64,000 bases of DNA from Limnohabitans sp. (GCF_030158565.1 NZ_JAOASQ010000070.1:46910-110909); one strand, 5' to 3'; counted from the first letter of the stretch, positions 11,709 through 20,986 are shown. Translations and numbers: made by a program. Notes: a model not told the origin generated them from the sequence alone.

Positions 11709-11730
11709 CGTTTGTAAATGAAGTGCCGCA

Positions 11731-11764
11731 TTGCAGATGGCCCGAGGCTTGCTAGGATGAGGGC
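11731..11764 (+). promoter_or_regulatory. Promoter of the DUF599 gene
   Basis: TTGCAG (11731-11736), a 16-nt spacer and TAGGAT (11753-11758) end only 6 nt before ATG 11765, which would give a leaderless or nearly leaderless mRNA. The same bases AGGA could instead serve as a ribosome binding site if transcription starts further upstream. Confidence 0.45.
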
Positions 11765-12460
11765 ATGAAAATCTTCTCGATGATGCCTTGGGGCGACTGG
11801 CTGGCGCTCTTGTCTTTTTTCGGTCTGTGGGCGGGTTACGCCTGGTTTGCCCGCGTGCGCGGTCAGCGTGACCAGAGCCTGATCGCCACGACCAACGCCT
11901 ACCGCGTGAAATGGATGCTGCAGACCACGGCCCGTGACCCGCGCATGCTGGACGGCCTGATCACCCAGAACCTCTCGCACACGCCTTCGTTTTTCTCGTC
12001 CACCACGATCATCATCATCGGCGGTCTGTTTGCCCTGCTGGGCACCACCGACAAGGCCGCCGAGCTGGTGCGTGAAATCCCGTTTGCACAACCCACGCCC
12101 ATGCTGGTGTTCGAGTTCAAGGTGCTGGTGCTGGTGGGCATCTTTGTTTATGCTTTTTTCCGGTTTTCCTGGTCGATGCGTCAGTACACCTTTGTGGCGC
12201 TGGTGATTGGCGCCATGCCGCCCCCTGAAACCTTTGACGAAGGCCTTCAAGATCGCCAGCAAGTGGCCGAGCGGGCCGGGCGCTTGGTGGGGGCTGCAGC
12301 GGAAACCTTCAACGACGGTTTGCGGGCTTATTATTTTTCCTTTGCCGCGATGGCCTGGTTTTTCTCGCCGCTGGCGCTGGTTCTGGCTACGGCTTTGGTG
12401 GTCATGATCCTTTATGGGCGTGAGTTTCACTCGGAAGTGCTGCAGGTTCTGCGCGACTGA
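11765..12460 (+). CDS. DUF599 family membrane protein
   Basis: A 231-residue protein with about four hydrophobic segments: near 11-28 (LALLSFFGLWAGYAWFA), 78-95 (TTIIIIGGLFALLG), 117-140 (VLVLVGIFVYAFFRF) and 198-222 (MAWFFSPLALVLATALVVMI). It matches the DUF599 pattern of small inner-membrane proteins with no known function. It stands alone between a terminator and dnaE, with its own probable promoter. I cannot assign a role. Confidence 0.8.
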   Translation: MKIFSMMPWGDWLALLSFFGLWAGYAWFARVRGQRDQSLIATTNAYRVKWMLQTTARDPRMLDGLITQNLSHTPSFFSSTTIIIIGGLFALLGTTDKAAELVREIPFAQPTPMLVFEFKVLVLVGIFVYAFFRFSWSMRQYTFVALVIGAMPPPETFDEGLQDRQQVAERAGRLVGAAAETFNDGLRAYYFSFAAMAWFFSPLALVLATALVVMILYGREFHSEVLQVLRD

Positions 12461-12467
12461 AAACAGC

Positions 12468-12487
12468 CTCCAATTTGCCAATTGGAG
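12468..12487. repeat. Perfect inverted repeat between the DUF599 gene and dnaE
   Basis: CTCCAATT and AATTGGAG flank a 4-nt TGCC loop. It lies 8 nt after the DUF599 stop and just before the putative dnaE -10 box. It could be a factor-independent stop without a T-tract, or an operator at the dnaE promoter. Confidence 0.5.
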
Positions 12488-12500
12488 CCCCTTGGCCTCC

Positions 12501-12513
12501 TACAATGGGGGCT
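12501..12513 (+). promoter_or_regulatory. Putative dnaE -10 box directly before the start codon
   Basis: TACAAT (12501-12506) is followed by GGGGGCT and then the dnaE ATG at 12514, placing the expected transcription start at or next to the start codon. TTGCCA (12475-12480) would be 20 nt upstream, too far for a standard -35, so this is tentative. Confidence 0.4.
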
Positions 12514-15500
12514 ATGTTTGCCCACCTGCGCCTCCACACTGAATTCTCGGTCGTTGACTCCACTTGCCGCATTGACGATGTGGTCAAAATGGCCGCCAAG
12601 GACGGGCAGCCCGCCCTGGCCATCACCGATCTGAACAACCTGTTTGGCGGGGTCAAGTTCTACAAGGAAGGCCGCGGCAAGGGCGTCAAGCCGATCCTGG
12701 GTGCGGAAATCAACCTCGAAGGCCTGGGCGGTGATGCGGGCGCTTTGTCCCGTGTGATCTTGCTGGTGCAAAGCCACCAGGGCTACCTGAACATTTGCGA
12801 GCTGCTGGCGCGGGCCTGGACGCAAAACGTCCTCAAAGGCGTCGCGGTCGTCAAGCTCGATTGGCTCAAGGAATTGTCCGAAGGCCTGATCCTGTTGTCG
12901 GGCGCACAGGCCGGGCCGGTGGGGCAGGCCATCGTGCAGGGGGACACCGACAAGGCCGCTGATGTGGCACTGCAACTGGGCTCGATGTTTCCGCACCGCT
13001 TTTACCTGGAGCTGCAACGCGCAGGCCGCCCTGAAGACGAAACCCAGGTGGCCGGTGCCGTGGCGCTGGCGGCGCGTTTGCATTTGCCGGTGGTGGCCAC
13101 GCACCCGGTGCAGTTTCATGCGGCAGAAGACTACGAAGCGCACGAGGCACGCGTGTGCATTTCCGAAGGCGAGATCCTGGCCAATCCGCGCCGCGTGCGC
13201 AAGTTCACGCGCGAGCAGTATTTCAAGTCGGCCGAGGAAATGTGCGCCTTGTTCGCCGATGTTCCCAGCGCCATTGCCAACACGCTCGAAATTGCCAAGC
13301 GCTGCAACCTGAGCTTGGTGCTGGGCAAGCCGCAGCTGCCCAACTTCCCGATCCCGCCGGTCAATGGCGTGGTCATGTCGGTGGACGATTATTTCCGCCA
13401 TGTCTCGTTTGAAGGCCTGGAGGCGCGCCTGGCCCACCTGTATCCCGATGAGGCCAAGCGCAACGCCGAGCGTCCGCGTTATGTGGAGCGCCTGGAGTTT
13501 GAGCTGGGCACCATCTTGAAGATGGGCTTTCCGGGTTACTTCCTGATCGTGGGTGACTTCATCCAGTGGGCCAAGGCCAACGGCTGCCCGGTGGGCCCGG
13601 GCCGGGGTTCGGGTGCGGGCTCGCTGGTGGCTTATGCGCTCAAGATCACCGACCTCGACCCGCTGCAATACAGCTTGCTGTTCGAGCGTTTTTTGAACCC
13701 CGAGCGGGTCTCGATGCCCGACTTCGACATCGACTTTTGCCAAGGCAACCGTGACCGCGTCATCGATTACGTCAAGGAAAAGTACGGGCGCGACGCGGTC
13801 AGCCAGATCGCCACCTTTGGCACCATGGCCGCGCGTGCGGCCATCCGCGATGTGGGCCGTGTGCTGGACATGAGCTACACCTTTTGTGACGGCATCAGCA
13901 AGCTCATCCCCAACAAGCCGGGCATGTCGGTCACCCTGCAATACCCGCCGGCCACGCCCAAAGAGGGCGACAAAAACAACTACGCGATCGCCATGGAGCC
14001 GATCCTGGCCGAGCGCATCGAGCGCGAAGAGGATGTGAAGACCCTGATCGAGCTGGCGCAAAAGCTCGAAGGCATGACCCGCAACATCGGCATGCACGCC
14101 GGGGGCGTGTTGATCGCGCCGGGCAAGCTGACCGATTTTTGCCCGCTGTACCAACAGCCCGGCAGCGAGTCGGCCGTGAGCCAATACGACAAGGACGACG
14201 TGGAGGCCGCAGGCTTGGTGAAGTTCGACTTCTTGGGCTTGGCCACGCTGACGATTTTGGAGATCGCCCGCGAGTTCATCATGAAGCGGCACAAGGGCCA
14301 GGAGAACTTCGCGTTCGAGAACATCCCGATCGACGATGCGGCGACCTACAAATTGTTCTCGGATGGCAAGACCGAAGCCGTGTTCCAGTTTGAAAGCCGC
14401 GGCATGCAGGGCATGCTGCGCGATGCGCGTCCCAGCCGCCTGGAAGACCTGATCGCGCTGAACGCCTTGTACCGCCCGGGCCCCATGGACCTGATCCCCA
14501 GTTTTGTGGCGCGCAAGCATGGTCGCGAGGTGGTGGAGTACCCGCACCCGGCCGTGGCCGACATGCTGAGCGAGACCTACGGCATCATGGTGTACCAAGA
14601 GCAGGTGATGCAGACCGCGCAGATTTTGGGCGGTTACTCGCTCGGTGGCGCCGACTTGCTGCGCCGCGCCATGGGCAAGAAAAAGGCCGAAGAGATGGCC
14701 GAGCACCGCGAGAAGTTCCGCGCGGGGGCATTGGCCACCCACAACATCCCGCAGGACAAGGCCGACGAAGTCTTTGACCTGATGGAAAAGTTCGCGGGCT
14801 ACGGCTTCAACAAGTCGCACGCTGCGGCGTATTCTTTGTTGGCGTACCACACGGGCTGGCTCAAGGTGCACTACACCGCCGAGTTCTTCTGCGCCAACAT
14901 GACGGTGGAAATGGACGACACCGACAAGCTCAAGGTGCTCTACGAAGACGCCTTGAAGTTCGGCATCACCTTCGACCCTCCCGATGTGAACCGGGGCCAC
15001 TACCGCTTTGAGCCGGTGACCGACAAGGTGATCCGCTACGGCCTGGGTGCCATCAAGGGCACCGGCCAGCAGGCGATCGAGGCCATCGTGGCGGCTCGCA
15101 ACGAAGGTGGCCCTTTCACTAGCCTGTTTGACTTTGCCGTGCGCGTGGACCGCACCCGCATCAACAAACGCACGGTGGACGCGCTCATCAAGGCAGGCGC
15201 TTTCGACTCGCTGCACATGAACCGTGCCGCCTTGTCGGCCAGCATCGACCGGGCCTTCGAGTTTTCGAACGCCACCACGGCCAACGCCAACCAAGGCGGT
15301 TTGTTCGACATGCTGGGCGACGATTCGCACGGCTCCAGCACGCAAGAGCCTGACCTGGTGGATGTGTTGCCCTGGGGCATCAAGGAGCGCTTGCTGCTGG
15401 AAAAAACCGCCGTGGGCTTTTACCTCTCAGGCCACCTGTTCGACGCGGTGGAGCGGGAAGTGCGTCAGTTCGTGCGCCGCAAGATCGACGACCTGATCGA

Positions 15501-16080
15501 CAGCCGCGAGCCACAGCTGATGGCCGGAATCGTGAGCGATCTGCGCATCATCAACGGCCAGCGCGGCAAAGTGGCCATCTTCAAGCTCGATGACAAGTCG
15601 GGCGTGATGGAGGCCACCGCTGACGAAAGCCTGATCAACTCGGCCAAGCACCTGCTGAAAGACGATGAGCTCATCATCGTCACTGCCAAGATGCAAGCCG
15701 ACCGGTTTTCGGGCGGCTTTCGCCTCAAGATGGAACAGATCATGGATCTGGGGCAGGCCCGATGCCGATACGGCAAATACCTGCGTGTGGCCGTGAATGG
15801 CCGCGCGCCGGACATTGCCCGTCTGGTCAAAGAGTTCCCGGCACAGCGCGAGCAAACCGAGCAGGGCGAGCTGGTGCGCGGTTTGCCGGTGCGCTTGCAA
15901 TTGGAGCGCCGCAATGAAGCGCTGGGTGCCCGGGCGGAGTTGGCGCTGGGCGAGCAGGCCAAGTTCTTCCCGTCCGATGCGGCTTTGGCCAGCTGGATGG
16001 CGCAGGCCGATCAGGGGCAGGCCCATATCGTGTACGAGGACAACAACCCCATCCTGACTTTGCGGACGGTGTCGCCATAA
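12514..16080 (+). CDS. dnaE: DNA polymerase III alpha subunit
   Basis: This 1188-residue replicative polymerase holds an N-terminal PHP domain (HLRLHTEFSVVDSTCRIDD), the C-family palm with PVGPGRGSGAGSLVAYAL and the catalytic aspartates in PDFDIDF (Asp403, Asp405 and Asp407 by this start), then fingers, helix-hairpin-helix and OB-fold regions. ATG 12514 gives the MFAHLRLHTEF start common in related proteins; ATG 12505 (three residues longer) is possible, and neither has a well-spaced ribosome binding site. It is monocistronic, convergent with tolA. A 7-bp GC stem (16095-16101 with 16118-16124) lies downstream without a T-tract. Confidence 0.98.
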   Translation: MFAHLRLHTEFSVVDSTCRIDDVVKMAAKDGQPALAITDLNNLFGGVKFYKEGRGKGVKPILGAEINLEGLGGDAGALSRVILLVQSHQGYLNICELLARAWTQNVLKGVAVVKLDWLKELSEGLILLSGAQAGPVGQAIVQGDTDKAADVALQLGSMFPHRFYLELQRAGRPEDETQVAGAVALAARLHLPVVATHPVQFHAAEDYEAHEARVCISEGEILANPRRVRKFTREQYFKSAEEMCALFADVPSAIANTLEIAKRCNLSLVLGKPQLPNFPIPPVNGVVMSVDDYFRHVSFEGLEARLAHLYPDEAKRNAERPRYVERLEFELGTILKMGFPGYFLIVGDFIQWAKANGCPVGPGRGSGAGSLVAYALKITDLDPLQYSLLFERFLNPERVSMPDFDIDFCQGNRDRVIDYVKEKYGRDAVSQIATFGTMAARAAIRDVGRVLDMSYTFCDGISKLIPNKPGMSVTLQYPPATPKEGDKNNYAIAMEPILAERIEREEDVKTLIELAQKLEGMTRNIGMHAGGVLIAPGKLTDFCPLYQQPGSESAVSQYDKDDVEAAGLVKFDFLGLATLTILEIAREFIMKRHKGQENFAFENIPIDDAATYKLFSDGKTEAVFQFESRGMQGMLRDARPSRLEDLIALNALYRPGPMDLIPSFVARKHGREVVEYPHPAVADMLSETYGIMVYQEQVMQTAQILGGYSLGGADLLRRAMGKKKAEEMAEHREKFRAGALATHNIPQDKADEVFDLMEKFAGYGFNKSHAAAYSLLAYHTGWLKVHYTAEFFCANMTVEMDDTDKLKVLYEDALKFGITFDPPDVNRGHYRFEPVTDKVIRYGLGAIKGTGQQAIEAIVAARNEGGPFTSLFDFAVRVDRTRINKRTVDALIKAGAFDSLHMNRAALSASIDRAFEFSNATTANANQGGLFDMLGDDSHGSSTQEPDLVDVLPWGIKERLLLEKTAVGFYLSGHLFDAVEREVRQFVRRKIDDLIDSREPQLMAGIVSDLRIINGQRGKVAIFKLDDKSGVMEATADESLINSAKHLLKDDELIIVTAKMQADRFSGGFRLKMEQIMDLGQARCRYGKYLRVAVNGRAPDIARLVKEFPAQREQTEQGELVRGLPVRLQLERRNEALGARAELALGEQAKFFPSDAALASWMAQADQGQAHIVYEDNNPILTLRTVSP

Positions 16081-16161
16081 GGCGTGGGGGACCAAGGCCG
16101 GGCTGGGGTTCAGACCACCGGCCTGCAAAAGTCCGGCCGCAAGGGCGGGCAGTTGTTCCGC

Positions 16162-17163
16162 TCAGTCCTGCGGCCTGAAGCCCAACACAATGACCGAGGG
16201 CACGCGGCCATCGGTGTCCTTGGGGAAAACTTCGGTTTTGTCGATCGCGCGCAACACAGCATCGTCCCAGGCGCGGTTACCGCTCGTTTGAACAATGCGG
16301 CGGCTCAAAATGGTGCCATCCGGGCTGACCTTGACTTCCACCTCGGCACGCGGGTTGCCTGCCACATCGCCCGGGTAGCTGATGTTGGGCTTGATGCGGC
16401 CGACCAGGCGACCGGCATAACTGGAAGATGGGCCCGATGATTTGAGCGCGCTGCCGGTGGCATTCTCACCACCTGAGGCACCGGCCAGACCTTGCATGCG
16501 CTTGAGGTTTTCGTTGCGCATGGCGTCCATGCGGGCAGCATCGGCTTTGGCATCGGCCGCCTTTTTGGCATCGTCTTGCTTGCGTTTCTTGGCATCCGCC
16601 TCGGCTTTCTCGGCGGCCTTTTTCTTTTCAAGCGCTTTGTCTTCCTGTGCTTTTTTCTCTTTGTCGGCCTTGTCCTTGGCCAATTTCTCTTTCTCGGCCT
16701 TTTCTTTGGCGGCTTTTTCTTCTTTCTCACGCTCTTTGCGCTTGAGCTCGGCTTTTTCTTTTTCCAGCTTCTCGGCTTCTTTTTTCTTCTCCAGCTGCTT
16801 TTTCTTTTCGAGCGCTATCTGCGCATCGCGGCGCTCGATCTCCGGATCGGGCGCGGGCGGCGGCGTGGGTTTGGCCTTCGGTTCAGGCTTGGGTTCAGGT
16901 TTAGGGGGCTCGGGTTCGGGTTGCGGTGCAGGTGGCGGCTCTTGCAAGCGCGGCGCTGCCGCTTGCGGCGTGGCCGACCACAGCTCGGCTTCAGCTTGTA
17001 CGACTTGGGGTTGGGTGCGCCACTGGGTGGCCAAGGCCAGGGCCAGGAAGAGGGCTGCATGCGCTGCGATCGCGATCACCAGCGAACGCTGACGCCCCTC
17101 CGGTACGGGCGGTGCAAACTCCAGGTGCGGTGCGGGGCGTTGGCTCACAGCCGAATTCCTCAT
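16162..17163 (-). CDS. tolA: TolA envelope protein (TonB-like C-terminus)
   Basis: A 333-residue protein with one N-terminal membrane helix (about 27-46, LVIAIAAHAALFLALALA), a Pro-rich linker (about 75-105), a long Lys/Glu/Ala-rich helical arm (about 108-225) and a globular C-terminal domain with NPRAEVEVKVSPDGTI and WDDAVLRAI typical of TolA/TonB proteins. It transmits proton-motive energy from TolQR to the outer membrane during constriction. It is last in the ybgC-tolQ-tolR-tolA run; tolB and pal, which usually follow, are not here. The codon pattern of the arm is A-rich but otherwise ordinary. Confidence 0.92.
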   Translation of the reverse strand: MRNSAVSQRPAPHLEFAPPVPEGRQRSLVIAIAAHAALFLALALATQWRTQPQVVQAEAELWSATPQAAAPRLQEPPPAPQPEPEPPKPEPKPEPKAKPTPPPAPDPEIERRDAQIALEKKKQLEKKKEAEKLEKEKAELKRKEREKEEKAAKEKAEKEKLAKDKADKEKKAQEDKALEKKKAAEKAEADAKKRKQDDAKKAADAKADAARMDAMRNENLKRMQGLAGASGGENATGSALKSSGPSSSYAGRLVGRIKPNISYPGDVAGNPRAEVEVKVSPDGTILSRRIVQTSGNRAWDDAVLRAIDKTEVFPKDTDGRVPSVIVLGFRPQD

Positions 17164-17170
17164 TCAGACC

Positions 17171-17590
17171 TCAAGGGGCCAACTGCACAGACAAGCCCAC
17201 GCGTGCAACGCCAGCGCGTTGCAGGCTGTCCATGACCTTGACCACGGTTTCGTATTTCACCGTGCGGTCGGCACTGATGACGACAGCGGTGTTGCCGTCT
17301 TGACCGATCAGGTTTTTGACGCTGGCTGCCACGCTGCTCAGGGTGGCGCTGTCGGTTTTGCCCTCGCTGACCAGCTCGAGCCGTTCGTCTTTCTGAATCA
17401 CGACCTGGATGACCTTGTCGGGTTGTTTGGCGGCTTTGCCCACGCTGGGCAGGTCCACCATGCTGGGCGTGATCATGGGGGCGGTCACCATGAAGATGAT
17501 CAGCAAGACCAGCATCACGTCGATGAAGGGCACCATGTTGATTTCAGCGATGGTGCGGCGTCCGCGACCCCGGGATGAAACGGCGGGCAT
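17171..17590 (-). CDS. tolR: TolR (ExbD-family) proton channel subunit
   Basis: A 139-residue ExbD/TolR family protein with a single N-terminal helix, NMVPFIDVMLVLLIIFMVTA, containing the essential Asp, and a periplasmic domain ending GVARVGLSVQLAP. With TolQ it forms the proton-driven motor of the Tol-Pal system. Its ATG is 12 nt after the tolQ stop and its stop is 7 nt before tolA. Confidence 0.96.
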   Translation of the reverse strand: MPAVSSRGRGRRTIAEINMVPFIDVMLVLLIIFMVTAPMITPSMVDLPSVGKAAKQPDKVIQVVIQKDERLELVSEGKTDSATLSSVAASVKNLIGQDGNTAVVISADRTVKYETVVKVMDSLQRAGVARVGLSVQLAP

Positions 17591-17602
17591 GCGGTGCTCC
17601 TT

Positions 17603-18307
17603 TCAGTGGCCAGACGCCGAGCTGCTGGTACCGGCTGAGCCCAGGCTGCGCTGCAGGATGTTGGAGAACTCTTCGATGAAGGTTTCCATCTTGATGGCGA
17701 TGCGGTCCACATCGTGCGAGAAGCGGTTGTAGGCCAGCACAGCCGGAATCGCAGCGAACAGGCCGATGGCGGTGGCGACCAAGGCTTCGGCAATGCCGGG
17801 CGCCACGGTGGCCAAGGTCACTTGTTGCAAGCTGGCCAAGCCGGTGAAGGCGTGCATGATGCCCCACACCGTGCCGAACAAGCCGACATAGGGCGAGATC
17901 GAACCGACCGAGGCCAGGAAAGCCAGCTGGGCTTCGGCCACATCCATCTCACGCTGGAAGCTCGCCCGCATGGCGCGGCGTGCACCGTCGAGCAAGGTGC
18001 CTGCATCGCTGATGCGGCGCTCGCGCAGTTTTTGGTATTCGCGCATGCCGCTGGCAAAAATGCGTTCCATGGGGCCGGCCATCTTGGCGTTTTGTGTGGC
18101 GGCGTTGAACAGTTCATTGAGGCTGGTGCCCGACCAGAACACCCGCTCGAATTCTTCGTTGAGGTTCTTGATGCGCTTGAGCGCGGACAGTTTGCGCGCG
18201 ATGGCCGCCCAGCTGGTGACCGAGATGGTCAGCAAGATGGCAACCACCAGTTGCACCACGAAGCTGGCGTGCAGCAACAAGGAAACGATGGACATGTCTT
18301 GGTTCAT
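17603..18307 (-). CDS. tolQ: TolQ (ExbB-family) proton channel subunit
   Basis: A 234-residue inner-membrane protein with three helices: about 10-35, then a pair near 130-155 (VGSISPYVGLFGTVWGIMHAF) and 170-195 (PGIAEALVATAIGLFAAIPAVLAYN), the conserved MotA/TolQ/ExbB core. It pairs with TolR. The start codon overlaps the ybgC stop by 4 nt (ATGA), indicating coupled translation. Confidence 0.96.
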   Translation of the reverse strand: MNQDMSIVSLLLHASFVVQLVVAILLTISVTSWAAIARKLSALKRIKNLNEEFERVFWSGTSLNELFNAATQNAKMAGPMERIFASGMREYQKLRERRISDAGTLLDGARRAMRASFQREMDVAEAQLAFLASVGSISPYVGLFGTVWGIMHAFTGLASLQQVTLATVAPGIAEALVATAIGLFAAIPAVLAYNRFSHDVDRIAIKMETFIEEFSNILQRSLGSAGTSSSASGH

Positions 18308-18732
18308 TTCAGGGCTTCCAGAACGGGGGCCGGAATGCGGCCCGGTTTCAAAGTTTTACTGTCCACCCAGCCCAGGCGGATGGTGCCTTCGGCCAGGAGT
18401 CGGTCGTTAGTTGGAGTTTTGCCCGGCGTACGCAGATACGCACGCTGGGCAATGGTGAGGCTGACGCGACCGGCCTCTTGCAGCTCGGCGGTGACCACCA
18501 GGGTGTCGTCCAGCCGGGCGGGTGAATGGTATTTGACGGCGGTTTCACTCACCACGAACATGCCGCCCGATTCGTCGCGCAGCACCTGTTGACCAAAGCC
18601 CAATGCGCGCAGCCATTCGGTGCGTGCCCGTTCAAAAAACTTCAGGTAATTGGCATAGAACACGATGCCGCCGGCATCGGTGTCTTCCCAATAGATGCGG
18701 ATCGGGAACTGAAAGGGTGTCATGTCGCTCAT
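18304..18732 (-). CDS. ybgC: Tol-Pal system-associated acyl-CoA thioesterase
   Basis: A 142-residue hotdog-fold thioesterase. YWEDTDAGGIVFYANYLKF is the 4-hydroxybenzoyl-CoA thioesterase-type signature with the catalytic Asp. YbgC hydrolyses acyl-CoA and associates with phospholipid metabolism; its place as first gene of the Tol group is conserved in proteobacteria. Two starts are possible (18732 and 18723); the longer overlaps the aminotransferase stop as ATGA. Confidence 0.94.
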   Translation of the reverse strand: MSDMTPFQFPIRIYWEDTDAGGIVFYANYLKFFERARTEWLRALGFGQQVLRDESGGMFVVSETAVKYHSPARLDDTLVVTAELQEAGRVSLTIAQRAYLRTPGKTPTNDRLLAEGTIRLGWVDSKTLKPGRIPAPVLEALK

Positions 18733-19916
18733 GGTTTCAACCAGGCTTTCAGGCGTGCAATGGCTGTTTGCAATTCGGCCATCGAATTGGCGGTGGAAAA
18801 GCGCACAAAGCGTGCCGTCTGGTCGGTGCCAAAGTCGCGCCCGGGCGTGATGGCCACATGGGCATGCTCGAGCGCGGCAAAGGCGAATTCCCAGCTGTCC
18901 TTCAAGCCCAGCTTCTGGCAGGCGGCGTAGCAGTCGGCCCAGGCATAAAAAGCACCATCGGCTGCCACAGGCACCGTCAGCCCCAGCTCGTTCAGCGCCG
19001 GAATGAAGTAGTCACGGCGTGCCTTGAACTCGGCGCGGCGGCGTTCGTATTCGGCCAGGCTCTCGGGCTCAAAGCAGGCCAGGGCTGCTTGCTGCGCCAC
19101 GGTGCTGGCACAGATGAACAGGTTCTGCGCCAGGCGCTCCAGCACGGGCGTGAGCTGCTCGGGCACCACCAGCCAGCCCAGGCGCCAGCCGGTCATGTTG
19201 AAGTATTTGCTGAAGCTGTTGATGCTGATGACGTCGTCGCCCAGGGCCAGGGCGCTTTGGCCGAACTGGTCGTCGTGGCTCAGGCCCAGATAAATCTCGT
19301 CGATCAGGGTGATGCCGCCGTGGCTGCGCACCACGTCGATGATTCGGGCCAGCTCAGCCGGGTCAATGGACGTCCCCGTGGGATTGGAGGGCGACGCCAG
19401 CAAAACACCACGGGTTTTGGGGCCCCATGCAGCGGCCACTTTGGCGGCGCTCAACTGAAAGCGCTCTTCGGCCGTGGTGGGCAGCAAGACCGCCGTGCCC
19501 TCAGCCGCGCTCACGAAGTGGCGGTTGCAGGGGTAGCTCGGGTCGGGCATGAGGATTTCATCGCCCCGGTCGATCAGTGCCAGGCAGGCCAATTGCAAAG
19601 CCGCCGATGCGCCTGCGGTGACCACGATGCGGCTGGCGGGCACCTGCACGCCAAAGCGCTGCGCGTACCAGCCGCTGATGGCTTGCCGCAGGGCGTCCAG
19701 GCCCAGTGCGGGGGTGTATTGGGTGTGGCCGGATTGGATAACCGCCTGTGCGGCTTGTTGCACCCGGGGCGGGGCGGTGAAATCGGGCTCGCCGATGTTC
19801 AGGAACACCACAGGCCGGTCGGTGTGTGCGACCTCGCGGGCTTTTTGCGAAGCGGCCTTGGCCACCTCCATCACCCAAAAGGGCTCGATCCGCTCGGCTC
19901 GCTCAGAGATGCGCAT
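18729..19916 (-). CDS. PLP-dependent class I/II aminotransferase
   Basis: A 395-residue fold-type I aminotransferase. The PLP-binding lysine is Lys237 in SINSFSKYFNMTGWRLGW, preceded by SPSNPTGT and LIDEIYLGL. The general sequence resembles aspartate/alanine-type transferases, but the amino donor cannot be assigned from sequence. It lies between nusB (40 nt upstream) and ybgC (4-nt overlap), so it is carried inside the rib-nus-tol transcript without an obvious functional link to either. Confidence 0.88.
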   Translation of the reverse strand: MRISERAERIEPFWVMEVAKAASQKAREVAHTDRPVVFLNIGEPDFTAPPRVQQAAQAVIQSGHTQYTPALGLDALRQAISGWYAQRFGVQVPASRIVVTAGASAALQLACLALIDRGDEILMPDPSYPCNRHFVSAAEGTAVLLPTTAEERFQLSAAKVAAAWGPKTRGVLLASPSNPTGTSIDPAELARIIDVVRSHGGITLIDEIYLGLSHDDQFGQSALALGDDVISINSFSKYFNMTGWRLGWLVVPEQLTPVLERLAQNLFICASTVAQQAALACFEPESLAEYERRRAEFKARRDYFIPALNELGLTVPVAADGAFYAWADCYAACQKLGLKDSWEFAFAALEHAHVAITPGRDFGTDQTARFVRFSTANSMAELQTAIARLKAWLKP

Positions 19917-19956
19917 GGGGTCTGGGGTCTTGGGGTTTGCTTCTGGGATGTGGGGT

Positions 19957-20478
19957 TTATTTGGCGCGGCCGGATTGGCGGTCGGCCTGCACCTCGGCGC
20001 TGCGCAGCTCGGGCGCCAGGCCGTTCAGCACGGCGTTCACATATTTGTGGCCGTCGGTGCCGCCAAAGTCCTTGGCCAGTTCGATGCATTCGTTGAGCAC
20101 TACGCGCCAAGGCACGTCGAGGCAGTGCTGCATTTCGTAGACGCCGATCCACATGATGGCCCGCTCGACGGGGGAGATTTCGGCAAAGCTGCGGTCCAGC
20201 TTGGGCGCGATCAAGGCGTCCAGTGCCTGGGCCTGTTCGACACAGCCGTACAGCAGGGCGTCGTAATGGGCCGAATCGGCTTTGTGAAAACCCGACAAGT
20301 CGCGTGTGAAGACATCGATGTCAGCCGCTTCGTTGCGGCCCACCAGATGTTGGTAAAGCGCTTGCAGCGCGAATTCACGCGAGCGGCTGCGGGCGGGCTT
20401 GGCGGAGGATTTGCGCGTACCAGCAGCAGGCTTTTGGCCTGCGTCGGTGTTGCCCGGTGTGGGGGTGGCTTCGGTCAT
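19957..20478 (-). CDS. nusB: Transcription antitermination protein NusB
   Basis: A 173-residue all-helical RNA-binding protein that works with NusE (S10) at boxA during rRNA antitermination. [16 protein letters not shown] and [15 protein letters not shown] are family blocks, and [28 protein letters not shown] is the C-terminal helix pair. A Lys/Ala/Ser-rich N-terminal tail of about 30 residues is additional to E. coli NusB (139). Its ATG overlaps the ribH stop by one base (TGATG), the classic ribH-nusB coupling. Confidence 0.96.
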   Translation of the reverse strand: MTEATPTPGNTDAGQKPAAGTRKSSAKPARSRSREFALQALYQHLVGRNEAADIDVFTRDLSGFHKADSAHYDALLYGCVEQAQALDALIAPKLDRSFAEISPVERAIMWIGVYEMQHCLDVPWRVVLNECIELAKDFGGTDGHKYVNAVLNGLAPELRSAEVQADRQSGRAK

Positions 20479-20984
20479 CAGGTGTTCTCTTCGTCGTCCA
20501 ACTCGTCGGCCAGCTCGGCCATGTCGGCCGACAGGTCGTCCATGATGCAGGCCATCTCGACCGCCACGCGGGCCGCATCGCGGCCTTTTTCGGTCTGGCG
20601 CACGATGGCTTGTTCCAGGTTTTCGGTGGTCAAAATCGCGTTGGCAATGGGCAGGTTGTAGTCGAGCGACACGCGGCTCACGCCGGCACCGGATTCGTTG
20701 GCCACCAGCTCAAAGTGGTAGGTCTCGCCACGGATGATGCAACCCAAAGCGATGAGCGCATCGTATTCGGCGCGCTCGGCCATGGCTTGCAGGGCCACTG
20801 GCACTTCCAGGGCGCCGGGCACCATGACGTGGTCAATGCTGGTCACGCCCAGGGTTTCGAGTTCTTCGATGCAGGCTTTGGCCAAGGCGTTGGTGATGTC
20901 TTCGTTGAAACGGGCTTGCACGATGCCGATGTGCAGGAATTGCCCGTCCAGTTCTTGTTCTGTGCCTTTGTTCGCTTCGAGCAT
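20478..20984 (-). CDS. ribH: 6,7-dimethyl-8-ribityllumazine synthase
   Basis: A 168-residue lumazine synthase that condenses the ribityl-uracil intermediate with 3,4-dihydroxybutanone phosphate. Blocks [29 protein letters not shown] (catalytic His) and the basic/acidic C-terminus are present. ATG 20984 is preferred: AAGGA lies 6 nt upstream, while ATG 20990 abuts it. The start is 2 nt past the ribBX stop; the in-frame extension to 21086 runs inside ribBX and is not coding. Confidence 0.96.
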   Translation of the reverse strand: MLEANKGTEQELDGQFLHIGIVQARFNEDITNALAKACIEELETLGVTSIDHVMVPGALEVPVALQAMAERAEYDALIALGCIIRGETYHFELVANESGAGVSRVSLDYNLPIANAILTTENLEQAIVRQTEKGRDAARVAVEMACIMDDLSADMAELADELDDEENT

Positions 20985-20986
20985 GT

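Noticed and set aside
12427..15345. 972-codon open frame antisense to dnaE
   Set aside because: Same artefact of G+C-rich third positions; the sense strand is a full DnaE.
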